A DNA stretch of 37,227 bases from Desulfobacteraceae bacterium (lineage in GTDB: Bacteria; Desulfobacterota; Desulfobacteria; Desulfobacterales; Desulfobacteraceae): the NCBI GenBank assembly GCA_024227235.1, contig JAAEKY010000199.1, positions 1 through 37,227 on the forward strand, in the 5' to 3' direction. Below the pieces are notes generated by a model, which saw only the letters and a program-made list of their open reading frames with translations, had not been told where the DNA came from and made no database searches. The number at the start of each line of letters is the position of its first letter. Position 1 is the first letter of the stretch. Shown here piece after piece: positions 1 through 7,933 of this stretch. The translations under genes were made by a program, and so were the position numbers.

Positions 1-60
1 TCAATTAGACGCTGAAACTCTATGGACGTATAAAATACAAAAGCAAGGAGGAGGAATATC

Positions 61-309
61 ATGGATTTTGAAAAACTAAAAAGCTTTTTTATGTGGTGCA
101 CCATTATAAATGGTGCCGTTCTGATTTTGAGCACACTCGCATGTATAATTGGCCAGGATTTGGTATACAGCATTCAAGGAAAATTGTTTCATATCTCTCG
201 TGAAAATTTCAATATGGCCTTTTTTTCGTTCATAGGATTATTCAAGATCGCCTGGTTGATCTTCAATTTAACGCCTTATATAGCCATACAGGTTATTAGA
301 GAAAGATAA
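61..309 (+). CDS. Small membrane protein, DUF6868 family
   Basis: An 82-residue protein with two hydrophobic segments (about residues 13-33 and 52-77) and a short loop between them containing an S-I-Q-G-K-L-F-H-I-S stretch. The whole-length pattern fits the DUF6868 family of small inner-membrane proteins as I remember it; no biochemical role is known to me. The ATG is well supported by an AGGAGG ribosome-binding site about seven bases upstream. The base run before it has an open frame that reaches the window edge, so it could be the downstream member of an operon whose first gene lies outside the window. Function unknown. Confidence 0.75.
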   Translation: MDFEKLKSFFMWCTIINGAVLILSTLACIIGQDLVYSIQGKLFHISRENFNMAFFSFIGLFKIAWLIFNLTPYIAIQVIRER

Positions 310-604
310 GATTCAAAGATTAACCATTGGAAAATCTATCAGTGCTCTATTGTTAATGTCTCGCCATCGAATGGGATAAATGTTTTTTAACGAAACTGAA
401 ATTTATATGGTGAGATATGATAAAAATTTCTATGTTCACTCTTTAGAACTGCATGAAATAGAGTGTTACAGGACCTTTTGAATTGTTAACAGTCGCAGGA
501 TTAAAATTGATGTAAGAATCGTTTACTTCTGGAATTTAGAAAGCATACGAAGATGTAACTTGTTTTTGTGTCTATAAAAGCAAGGAAGATCAAGAAAAAA
601 GTTC

Positions 605-647
605 CCTAAAAGTATAACATTTTTTTCTCAAAAGTATAACATTTTTT
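605..647 (+). promoter_or_regulatory. Tandem AT-rich element, candidate upstream activator site
   Basis: Two near-identical copies of AAAAGTATAACATTTTTT start at 608 and 630, exactly 22 bases (about two helical turns) apart. A third copy with one base missing lies at 19217-19239, upstream of the PEP-CTERM gene. Both loci also have a sigma-54 promoter downstream, so the element is a candidate binding site for a sigma-54 activator. The role is inference; the repetition is seen directly. Confidence 0.5.
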
Positions 648-760
648 ACATAATACTGACACTCACGGTTCATATCAATAGTATCTGTTTAATAAAAATT
701 TTTTATAGATGAAAGTACCTAAAGTCCTAATTTAATAATCTTCTTGAGTATATTTTTATG

Positions 761-776
761 TGGTGTATTTTTTGCA
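761..776 (+). promoter_or_regulatory. Sigma-54 (-24/-12) promoter
   Basis: TGGTGT-ATTTT-TTGCA matches the RpoN consensus TGGCAC-N5-TTGCW, with the invariant GG and GC dinucleotides in the correct spacing. It lies about 145 bases upstream of the preferred start of the CARDB/dockerin gene and about 115 bases downstream of the duplicated AT-rich element. Confidence 0.6.
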
Positions 777-921
777 TGCAACACTATTAATATGCTAAAA
801 AGAGAATATTTGTCAGTAAAGTAGTAACAGAAAGCTGTGAGTTTAGGTTTAAATGAGTTTACAATTTGATAGGAATGCATTCTTTTTAATAGAAAACAGT
901 AGAACGCTAAGGGCCTCTATA

Positions 922-3258
922 ATGGGAAAAATGATTAAATTACTTCTGATCTTTAGTGTTGCGTTTTTGATTCCGATCTCTTCTTTAGCGGACACTTCTA
1001 ATCTACCCGACCTAATCGTACCAAATATTACTATAATCCCTGGTCCTGTTGATAACACCTACCATGTAGGCGATAGTATTTTCTGGAGTGTAACTGTGGT
1101 AAATATTGGGTTGGGAACAGCAAGTGAAAGCTTTGTCGGCCATTATTTAGGGGCATCGACAAATGATTTAAGCAATAGGATAAATCTTGATAAAATAAAT
1201 CCCCTTGAATATGGGGAGGAAGTTGAAGGCTGGCATTCCTATGTCTTTACGGGATCAGATATAGGACAGCGATTTTTGATTTGTGAATTAGATCATTATA
1301 GGGGTATCGAAGAAACTAATGAAATTAATAATACAGGGTTCTCTGAACCATTTAACATCATAGCCCGTATCGATTTTTCAGGAACAGTCACAGGTATCGG
1401 CGCTGGAGGTATGGGAATCAGTGTATATGACTGGGCTACAGGAGTGTGGCTTGGTAATAGCATGGTCAATTCTGACGGTAGTTATGTTGTAACTGGACTT
1501 GCTCAAGCTGTTTCAGGCCAATATCGAGTTTTTCTTTATTCCAACGATACTTACTATTTTGGTGAAGAATATGCTTCACCTGTTTTTCCCGGTGCTGACA
1601 ATATTAATTTTTCTCCGGTTGAAGGGGGAAAAATATATGGTGTGGTATCTGGGAATAGTCAGGGATTGAATATTGATGTTGATGTTATGCTGCCTAATTG
1701 TGGTTCTCCCATCATTGGGTATAGTCCGGTTGATCAGGGGAATTATTCCATACTTGTCCCTGTAGGGGAATATTATGTATTTGCACATTCATTAGAAGGT
1801 ACGGATAACGGTATCTTTTTAAGTGAATACTGGACGAATGCAGGGGGAACTTCCGATTGTAATGAGGCAGAAACTGTTAGCGTGACCTTTGGATTGGACA
1901 CACCTATTGATTTCTCTTTAGAATTGGATGGATCTATTTCTGGAACGGTCTATGAATCTGATGGAATTACACCCATCGGATCAGGCCAGATAACCATTTA
2001 TAATATGGATCAAATATCGATAGATAATACAAACATAAATCCTGGTGGAACTTATGAGGTTGATCAATTAGCTCCGGGTGATTATGTGATCCAGGTGAAT
2101 CCATCCACCAACCATATTTCTGAATATTATGATGATGCCTCCTCCTTTTATGGGGCCACTGTGATTACGGCACAAGAAGGGGAAAGGATTGCAGGTATTG
2201 ACTTTTCCTTAGACCGGGGGGAAAATTTGCCACCGGATGACTTTCATCTGTTATTTCCTGACACATCGGGTGATCCTGTTTTTGATATAAGTGGCGTTAT
2301 TACATTGGGCTGGCAACCCACAACTGACCCTGATGGAGATGCATTAACTTATACGGTAGACATCGTTAATGACCCGAGCGATCCAGAATGGGGATCACAG
2401 GTGTTTAGTTTTACAATTGAACATTTAACCAATGCTATGGTTTCTATAGGCCCTGAGGCCTCATTTATACAAAACCGAAGATATCTCTGGCAGGTGAGTG
2501 CTGTTGATGAATATGGGGCAACCACTGTTAGTATAGAAACGAACTGGACCTTTGAAATTCGTGGTGACATTTCCATAAATGGCTGGATATCAGGCGGAGT
2601 GTTTGATTTAAATGGTAGTGCTATCGCTGATGCCAATGTATCTGTTCAAGGATTCGATGTAGAAATGCTGACAGACAACAATGGAGGGGCAACTGGCTAT
2701 TTTATGGGCACAGGACATCCGGGTGATTATCAATTAATAGCCAACGCTGCAGGATATGAAACCAATAACCGGCAGGTTACATTATTCAACGGCGGGTTCA
2801 GTAACGGAGATATCTTTTTATTCGAGTTGACCCCGCAACATGTATTAGACCCCTCGTTTACTCCGGCCACAGGGACTTATATCCCTGCCCTTGAGATCAC
2901 TATCACCTGTGCTACACCAGGCGCCAATATCTATTATACAAAGGACGGTAGTGACCCTGATGAAGAATCAACTTTGTACGAAGGTGCTTTTGACCTTATT
3001 GGTAATGGTGACTTTACTCTTAAGGCAAAGGCCTATGTTGACTCCTGGCTTCCAAGCAACATCGTTACTATTGATTATACGCTAATCCCAGATCCAGGGG
3101 ATCTTAATGGAAATGGACAAATCGGTATAGACGATGTGCAAGTGTTAAGTGACGGGTTTGGGAAAGCGGACTCACCCAATAATGCGGATGCAGACAATGA
3201 CGGCGACGTAGACGGTTTGGATATAATTGAACTTATTGATGCGATGAATGCACTATAG
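922..3258 (+). CDS. Large exported multidomain protein: CARDB, carboxypeptidase-regulatory-like repeats, Fn3-like, chitobiase C-terminal-like and dockerin-like domains
   Basis: About 778 residues from the ATG at 922, chosen because AAGGG lies eight bases upstream and because it puts a clean signal peptide (positive start, hydrophobic core, cut near SSLA-D) at the N-terminus; an in-frame ATG at 853 would add 23 residues. Order of domains (approximate): CARDB-type beta sandwich at 27-150, starting LPDLIVPNI; three carboxypeptidase-regulatory/SpaA-like beta modules (150-440), with G-x-V/I-x-G starts and GDY motifs; an Fn3-like module (445-560) containing DPDGDALTY; another regulatory-like module (565-655); a chitobiase/hexosaminidase C-terminal-like module (about 660-725) with the IYYTKDGSDP motif; and a C-terminal pair of calcium-loop repeats (DLNGNGQIGIDD, DADNDGDVDGLD) like type I dockerin. 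No enzyme domain or sorting signal is visible. Likely a secreted adhesive or scaffold protein, probably sigma-54 controlled. Function inferred. Confidence 0.75.
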   Translation: MGKMIKLLLIFSVAFLIPISSLADTSNLPDLIVPNITIIPGPVDNTYHVGDSIFWSVTVVNIGLGTASESFVGHYLGASTNDLSNRINLDKINPLEYGEEVEGWHSYVFTGSDIGQRFLICELDHYRGIEETNEINNTGFSEPFNIIARIDFSGTVTGIGAGGMGISVYDWATGVWLGNSMVNSDGSYVVTGLAQAVSGQYRVFLYSNDTYYFGEEYASPVFPGADNINFSPVEGGKIYGVVSGNSQGLNIDVDVMLPNCGSPIIGYSPVDQGNYSILVPVGEYYVFAHSLEGTDNGIFLSEYWTNAGGTSDCNEAETVSVTFGLDTPIDFSLELDGSISGTVYESDGITPIGSGQITIYNMDQISIDNTNINPGGTYEVDQLAPGDYVIQVNPSTNHISEYYDDASSFYGATVITAQEGERIAGIDFSLDRGENLPPDDFHLLFPDTSGDPVFDISGVITLGWQPTTDPDGDALTYTVDIVNDPSDPEWGSQVFSFTIEHLTNAMVSIGPEASFIQNRRYLWQVSAVDEYGATTVSIETNWTFEIRGDISINGWISGGVFDLNGSAIADANVSVQGFDVEMLTDNNGGATGYFMGTGHPGDYQLIANAAGYETNNRQVTLFNGGFSNGDIFLFELTPQHVLDPSFTPATGTYIPALEITITCATPGANIYYTKDGSDPDEESTLYEGAFDLIGNGDFTLKAKAYVDSWLPSNIVTIDYTLIPDPGDLNGNGQIGIDDVQVLSDGFGKADSPNNADADNDGDVDGLDIIELIDAMNAL

Positions 3259-3261
3259 GAA

Positions 3262-3476
3262 ATGCGGTTAAACTCTCTCTTTCTATTTTTTACATACCCT
3301 GCTTTATATGCAGTATCCCCCTTTTTTGTTCACACGCATCCATTCTCCAGAACATAGATATCCCCTCGTCCTGGAATCCTGTGGGGTCAGGTGCAAGTGC
3401 TTTTGAGTTTGAAGGTGATACGAATTTGAGTAATACCATAAATGTATTTATTGAGTTTCAGGTTTCAGGGCTTTAA
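3262..3476 (+). pseudogene. Decayed N-terminal fragment of an outer-membrane protein (OmpP1/UPF0164-like)
   Basis: An ATG three bases after the preceding stop opens a signal-peptide-like stretch (MRLNSLFLFF...YAVSPF) that stops at TAG after 31 codons. In another frame the next codons read IDIPSSWNPVGSGASAF. From memory this resembles the mature N-terminus of outer-membrane proteins in sulfate reducers (IPSS-NPVGSGARALGMGG). The similarity then fades and the frame ends at 3476, overlapping the tail of the opposite-strand gene. So it looks like a frameshifted and truncated relic. The assignment rests on one motif and could be wrong. Confidence 0.35.
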
Positions 3477-4383
3477 ATATTTCAAAAGAATCCCATTCAT
3501 ACGATCCCCCATTGTTGGTGATACCAAGACCTGTAAAATTATCCCTGTAATAGGCTTCATAGGTTTGAAGCACAACATTGCCGTCAATTAAAACATTCAT
3601 CGAACCATTGACAAAACGGACCCATGACAGAGTATGAAACTGCCCATCATTAATTGCTGGAAATGTATCAGAAGCACCCACAACAAAACTTCTTGAGTTG
3701 TCCTTTCTTACAACTTCAATAGGCGTATCCTTTGAATGATTGGCATTTATTTTCAGGAGGTATCTTAGCGTGAGGTTTTTAGAACCCAGAAGAGATAACT
3801 CCATTTCTCCTGATGGAGAAGATTTAAACTTCATGTTCATCTCAAAGGCTGGTGGGAAAACACATTCAGTGAAGATAGCTGCTGGCTTAACAGGATTTGA
3901 TTGGGTTTGCGGTTCTTTCTGCACCGGTTCTTGGGTTTTAGGCGTGCCAAAGATGCTATCCAACAGTATTCCTACAACTTCAGATTCCGATGATTCGTTT
4001 TTTTGGGGTTGCTCTTCTGGTTGTATCTCAGGGATCTGTGTTGATACAAAGCTTGTCAGACGCTCTGCATCGTTTATTGAAAACTCCCCAGATTTGACAG
4101 ACCATTTTGGGTTATCATTGAAATTGCCGTCTTCAAATGTATCTCTGAAAAATAGTTCCCGCAGTTGTGATTTGTATTTTTCTACCAGAGCCTTGAGTTC
4201 TTCAAGAAAATTGGGATGGGCAATCATCCTTTTATTTGCATCCTCAATTTTTCCCTCTAACTCTGAAATCATGGATTTCAGCCTGGCACTATCATCAGGT
4301 GGCGAGGCTGTAACTGGTGCTATAAAAACAAAAGAAAAGCTAAAAACTATTACGATCAATAAATAGTTAAAAGTATGTTTCAT
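3448..4383 (-). CDS. Exported protein with a coiled coil and a lectin-like beta-sandwich domain
   Basis: A 311-residue protein that starts with a typical signal peptide (hydrophobic residues 7-25, cut near VTA-SPP). A charged helical stretch (30-80) likely forms a coiled coil. It leads into LFFRDTFEDGNFNDNPKWS, a phrase typical of the first strand of LamG/DUF1080-type concanavalin-like sandwiches. A low-complexity Q/P/E linker (about 115-170) interrupts the domain, which resumes with FEMNMKFKSS and ends with a DGQFHTLSWVRF...LIDGNVV pattern and YEWDSFEIF. This architecture suggests a periplasmic or surface carbohydrate- or surface-binding protein; no catalytic residues are recognisable. The ATG has AAGGAG eight bases upstream. 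It stands alone, converging on the decayed fragment. Confidence 0.7.
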   Translation of the reverse strand: MKHTFNYLLIVIVFSFSFVFIAPVTASPPDDSARLKSMISELEGKIEDANKRMIAHPNFLEELKALVEKYKSQLRELFFRDTFEDGNFNDNPKWSVKSGEFSINDAERLTSFVSTQIPEIQPEEQPQKNESSESEVVGILLDSIFGTPKTQEPVQKEPQTQSNPVKPAAIFTECVFPPAFEMNMKFKSSPSGEMELSLLGSKNLTLRYLLKINANHSKDTPIEVVRKDNSRSFVVGASDTFPAINDGQFHTLSWVRFVNGSMNVLIDGNVVLQTYEAYYRDNFTGLGITNNGGSYEWDSFEIFKALKPETQ

Positions 4384-4429
4384 ATTTTCTCCTTAAAACT
4401 GTTTTAAACTTGATAGTCGGTTTATCATA

Positions 4430-4525
4430 TTATTTGTCTTTACCTTTACCCTTGCCTGTAATTCCTCCAAATATTGCACAAACACCAGCACCAATGAGGA
4501 CGGTTTATGTATCTTTTCCTATCAC
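4430..4525 (-). pseudogene. Possible relic of a tiny membrane protein
   Basis: On the minus strand a frame reads VIGKDT, an in-frame TAA, then TVLIGAGVCAIFGGITGK followed by a lysine/glycine tail and a stop at 4430. The stretch after the internal stop looks like a membrane helix with a basic tail, but no start codon remains downstream of that stop. It may be a decayed small gene or chance; it lies 46 bases upstream of the start of the lectin-like gene. Confidence 0.2.
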
Positions 4526-4654
4526 CTGAAAGCCTATAAAAAAAAACTTAAAATCACAAGTAAATAGTAAGATTGAAATTATTATACGATTTAACAATAG
4601 AAGTTCTGAGTAACGGTAATGGGATTTCAGTGTGACCCTGTTTTTAAGTTATTA

Positions 4655-4698
4655 GGGGGACACCATACTTGCCCGCTCACGCAGGTATGGTGTCCCCC
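4655..4698. repeat. Long inverted repeat, REP-like hairpin
   Basis: Arms GGGGGACACCATAC and GTATGGTGTCCCCC are perfectly complementary over 14 bases. The stem continues inward for four more positions with one T-G wobble, leaving an 8-base loop (CCGCTCAC). No T-run follows, so it is not a standard terminator. From memory, 'GGTGTCCCC' palindromes are often found next to REP-associated (Y1-type) transposase genes, but no transposase is present here. It may be a dispersed REP or MITE-like unit. Confidence 0.5.
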
Positions 4699-4858
4699 GA
4701 TTTTATTACGAAAATATAAAGATTGCCGCATAAATAATGCAGGAATCTTTAAAAAATCTCTTTTAATACGCAATTATGTTACTTTTAGAAATCAAAATTT
4801 TCTGGTTTGGCTGTTGCAGGTAAATAAATTGTCTGCATTTACACAGGGTGTTAACACA

Positions 4859-4896
4859 GGCAGGGGCTGGAATCTATAAAGGATTCAGCCCCTGCC
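4859..4896. terminator. Terminator-like hairpin between the hairpin region and the acyl-CoA dehydrogenase gene
   Basis: GGCAGGGGCTGGAATC pairs with GATTCAGCCCCTGCC (one bulged G), with a short AT loop. On the plus strand it is followed by GTTTGTTTTAATT. It sits 40 bases past the stop of the minus-strand acyl-CoA dehydrogenase gene and most likely ends that operon, although the T-rich side faces the plus strand. Confidence 0.55.
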
Positions 4897-4935
4897 GTTT
4901 GTTTTAATTCTAAACTATTTTAAAAATATAGGTCC

Positions 4936-6081
4936 TTATTTCCCTATAATGGTCCTTCCAATAATCATTTTTTCAATTTCTTTTGCACCTTCATAGATTT
5001 CAAGGACTTTGGCCGCCCTGTAAAAGCGCTCAATATCATAATCATCAAAATATCCGTATCCGCCATGCAGCTGAAGGGCTTCATCAACGACCTCTACAGC
5101 GATGCGCGATGCATACAGCTTGGCCATGGCTGTGACATGGGTGTCTGGCGTACCATTATCAAGCAGCCAGGCAGCCTTATACATGATGTTTCTGGCAAGT
5201 TCGATTTTTACTGCCATATCAGCGATTTTGAACTGAACACCTTGGAACGTTCCAATGGGTCGTCCAAATTGTTTTCGGTCTCTGACATGTTTAACCGCCA
5301 TATCCAAAGCACCTTGTGCAAGCCCGACACCATGGGCACTTACATAAGCGCGGCTTCTATCAAAAAAGGCCATGAGCTGATGAAATCCATTCCCTTGTTT
5401 CCCCAAAAGGTTTTCTTCAGGCACACGAACATTATTTAGATAGATGGCGGCTGTATCAGAACACCGCAGCCCCATTTTGCCGTGCATGGGTTCTGCTTTG
5501 TATCCTTCCCGATCTGTTTCCACAATAAATATGCTATGTCTCTTGGATCGGGATTCAGCATCTGGATCGGTCAGGCAGTAAACCAGCATAAAGGTTCCTT
5601 TTGTCCCGTTGCCGATCATCACTTTTGATCCGTTGATGACCCATTCATTGCCTTCTTTTACTGCAAGAGTGGCAGCAGCAAGTGTGTCAGAGCCTGCATC
5701 AGGCTCAGTGATGGCGAATCCCATGACCGCATCTCCGGTAAAAATGGGTTCTAAATATTTTTTGCCTTGCTCATCTGTACCAAAAAGGATGAATTCTTCT
5801 GCCCCAAAAGTTAAAGAACAAAGCTGCTGACTGATACCCGGATCTTTTTTCCAGAGTTCTTCTAAAACAATGGCCTGCTCAAGATAGCCTAAACCCGGTC
5901 CTCCAAATTTTTCAGGTATAAAAAGCCCGATCAGGTCCAGTTCTCTAGCTTTTTTTACAATCTCTTCAGGATATGTCTCAGTCAGGTCTAATTCGCGGCC
6001 CGCAGGAGCCAGTTCTCCTACGGCAAATTCCCGAGCAGCTTTTTGAATATATTTTTGTTCTTTAGTCAGTCTAAAATCCAT
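4936..6081 (-). CDS. Acyl-CoA dehydrogenase
   Basis: A 381-residue FAD-dependent acyl-CoA dehydrogenase, full length for the family; it oxidises an acyl-CoA to the 2-enoyl-CoA and passes electrons to ETF. Visible features: N-terminal helical domain with the EKFGGPGLG turn (about 57-65); the flavin/substrate motif FAITEPDAGSD (about 117-127); the middle beta domain; the RKQFGRPIGTFQ motif (about 266-278); LQLHGGYGY (about 337-345); and IYEGAKEIEK near the C-terminus, whose Glu is in the position of the usual catalytic base. It lies 40 bases after the carboxyltransferase gene and is almost certainly co-transcribed with it. Pairing with a carboxyltransferase hints at a dicarboxylic acyl-CoA such as glutaryl-CoA, with decarboxylation in a separate step, but the sequence alone does not fix the substrate. 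Confidence 0.9.
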   Translation of the reverse strand: MDFRLTKEQKYIQKAAREFAVGELAPAGRELDLTETYPEEIVKKARELDLIGLFIPEKFGGPGLGYLEQAIVLEELWKKDPGISQQLCSLTFGAEEFILFGTDEQGKKYLEPIFTGDAVMGFAITEPDAGSDTLAAATLAVKEGNEWVINGSKVMIGNGTKGTFMLVYCLTDPDAESRSKRHSIFIVETDREGYKAEPMHGKMGLRCSDTAAIYLNNVRVPEENLLGKQGNGFHQLMAFFDRSRAYVSAHGVGLAQGALDMAVKHVRDRKQFGRPIGTFQGVQFKIADMAVKIELARNIMYKAAWLLDNGTPDTHVTAMAKLYASRIAVEVVDEALQLHGGYGYFDDYDIERFYRAAKVLEIYEGAKEIEKMIIGRTIIGK

Positions 6082-6121
6082 TTATTTATCTCCTTATTTA
6101 TTCATATTTTTATATGTTAGA

Positions 6122-7681
6122 TTACAAAGGAATGTTACCATGTTTCCTAAATGGCTCTGGCCGTTTTTTGTTTTTCAGCATCTTAAGCCCTTTGATTATT
6201 TGAGTACGGGTTTCTTCTGGCTCAATAATCTTGTCTACCAGCATATTAGAGGCTGCATGAAACGGATTTGAATATTTATAATCATATTCTTCAATTTTTT
6301 GTTGTTTGAATGCTTCAGGATCATCTGCTGACTGGATATCTTTTCGATAAATGATATTGATGGCAGCAGTCGTATCGAGCACAACGAGCTGGGCAACAGG
6401 CCATGCTAACATCAGGTCTACGCCCATCCCAGAACAGCACATGGCCATAACAGCCCCACCATATTCTTTTCTCAAGGCCAGTGTGATTTTTGGCACAGTG
6501 GCTTCTGCATATGCATAGAGCATTTTAGCGCCATGCCGGATGATGCCGGCTCTTTCCTGATCAACCCCTGGGAAATATCCAGGTACATCCACAAAATTTA
6601 CCAAAGGAATGTTAAAACAATCACAGAATCTGATAAATCGGGCGGCCTTGTCGGCAGATTGATAATCCAGACATCCTGCCATATTCGTCGGCTGGTTGGC
6701 AACAATGCCAACGGTGTTTCCGTCTAGTCGGGCAAGGCCTGTAATGATATTAGGGGCAAATTGAGGCAGGATTTCTAAAAATTTATTATTATCCACCACC
6801 TGGTTTATGACTTGGTGCATATCATAGGCTCTTTTAAAATCTGCAGGGACAATTTGGGTAAGCGTATCATTTTTTCTTTGGGGATCATCGTCACAAGGAA
6901 TTGCAGGTGGCGCTTCATCATGATTAGATGGCAGAAAACTTAAAAGAGATCGGATTAATTCAATACTTTGTTTATCATCTTTTGTAACAAAATGAGCCTG
7001 GCCGGTAATGCGGCTGTGAACATCAGAACCGCCAAGGTCTTCTAAAGACACTGTTTCTCCTGTTACATCTTGAATAACCTTTGGGCCGGTAATCACCATC
7101 TGGCTTTGTTTTTCTACCATGATAATAAAATCTGTTAATGCCGGTGAATAAACAGATACGCCAGCACAGGGCCCCATGATGCAGGATATCTGAGGGATAA
7201 CACCGGATGCTGCCGTGTTTCTTAAAAACATCCCCGCCACGCCTTTGGATGCAAAAAAACCTTCATGAAGCCTTCCACCACCCGAATCATTCAGACAAAT
7301 CAATGGGGCTTTCACTTTTAAAGCCTCATCCATAATTCTGCAGATTTTCTGGCCATGGATTGTCCCGACTGATCCACCCAAAACTGTCGCATCTTGAGCA
7401 TATGCAAATGCTGTACGCCCATCAATGGTTCCATACCCAATGACCACACCATCTCCAGGGACTTTTCTTTTTTCCATACCAAAATCCATGCACTGGCTTT
7501 GGGCAAGATCATTTAATTCCACAAAACTGTCTTTATCAAATAGAATATCAAGTCGTTCCCTTGCAGTCAGTTTCCCTCTTGAACGATGCCGATCTATTGC
7601 TTTTTGGCCACCCCCCATGGATGCTTTTTCCTGAAGATCTTTTAATCTTTCAAATTCTTTCTGGTGTGTTTTATCCGTCAT
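6122..7681 (-). CDS. Acyl-CoA carboxylase/decarboxylase carboxyltransferase subunit (PccB/MmdA type)
   Basis: About 519 residues from the ATG at 7681, preferred over the ATG at 7726 because AAGGA lies about nine bases upstream. It is a two-lobed crotonase-fold carboxyltransferase that moves a carboxyl group between biotin and an acyl-CoA. Typical signs are the N-terminal RGKLTARERLDILFD motif, the oxyanion glycines in NDSGGGRLHEG and GPCAGVSVYSP in the first lobe, and VDVPGYFPGVDQE and KEYGGAVMAMCC in the second lobe. Length matches PccB/MmdA/12S transcarboxylase better than the longer GcdA. No biotin carboxylase, biotin carrier or membrane decarboxylase subunit is nearby, so partners must be encoded elsewhere. 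It is the first gene of the operon with the acyl-CoA dehydrogenase and lies downstream of a 27-bp palindrome. Confidence 0.88.
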   Translation of the reverse strand: MTDKTHQKEFERLKDLQEKASMGGGQKAIDRHRSRGKLTARERLDILFDKDSFVELNDLAQSQCMDFGMEKRKVPGDGVVIGYGTIDGRTAFAYAQDATVLGGSVGTIHGQKICRIMDEALKVKAPLICLNDSGGGRLHEGFFASKGVAGMFLRNTAASGVIPQISCIMGPCAGVSVYSPALTDFIIMVEKQSQMVITGPKVIQDVTGETVSLEDLGGSDVHSRITGQAHFVTKDDKQSIELIRSLLSFLPSNHDEAPPAIPCDDDPQRKNDTLTQIVPADFKRAYDMHQVINQVVDNNKFLEILPQFAPNIITGLARLDGNTVGIVANQPTNMAGCLDYQSADKAARFIRFCDCFNIPLVNFVDVPGYFPGVDQERAGIIRHGAKMLYAYAEATVPKITLALRKEYGGAVMAMCCSGMGVDLMLAWPVAQLVVLDTTAAINIIYRKDIQSADDPEAFKQQKIEEYDYKYSNPFHAASNMLVDKIIEPEETRTQIIKGLKMLKNKKRPEPFRKHGNIPL

Positions 7682-7765
7682 GATAACTATCCTTAATGTT
7701 AAGTTATGTCTGCTTTTTAAGGGCATGAACTAGTGAATTTTATTACATTTTCATAACAAATTATT

Positions 7766-7792
7766 AATCATTGTATACTGTATACAATGATT
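7766..7792. promoter_or_regulatory. 27-bp perfect palindrome, likely operator (GntR/FadR type)
   Basis: Arms AATCATTGTATAC and GTATACAATGATT are perfect complements around one central T. It lies about 85 bases upstream of the carboxyltransferase start, in the promoter region. TTGTATAC-type palindromes are typical of GntR-family operators, so a repressor responding to an acyl-CoA is plausible, but no such gene lies in the window. Confidence 0.6.
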
Positions 7793-7933
7793 GGGTGTCA
7801 AGACCATATTAAAAAAAAACAAGTGCTTATCCCGGATATTTCATAACTTGAAGGTCAGACCTGAGTTAGTTTGGAATTAGGATCCAACTTAGATATTAAT
7901 CTTAAGAATTGTCTTTTTTGGAGGTTAAAAAGA

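Larger units (their letters stand above)
310..852. other. Intergenic region carrying regulatory sequence for the CARDB/dockerin gene
   Basis: Very AT-rich, with no open frame supported by a ribosome-binding site. Its right half holds a duplicated AT-rich element (605-647) and a sigma-54 promoter (761-776), both annotated separately. I see nothing else in the left half. Confidence 0.6.
4526..4935. other. Gene-free region holding two strong hairpins
   Basis: I see no gene here. An open frame at 4619-4879 runs through both hairpins and lacks a ribosome-binding site. The content of note is the 18-bp-stem hairpin at 4655-4698 and the terminator-like hairpin at 4859-4896. Confidence 0.5.

Noticed and set aside
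1..79. Open frame entering from the left edge (reading LDAETLWTYKIQKQ) and ending at 77-79
   Set aside because: Too short to identify, and it overlaps the well-supported start at 61. It could be the tail of an upstream gene but cannot be supported.
3740..4366. Long plus-strand open frame (208 codons) opposite the lectin-like gene
   Set aside because: It is antisense to a gene with a signal peptide and good ribosome-binding site, and its translation lacks protein-like character.
4619..4879. 86-codon plus-strand open frame
   Set aside because: It runs through two strong hairpins, has no ribosome-binding site and resembles no protein.
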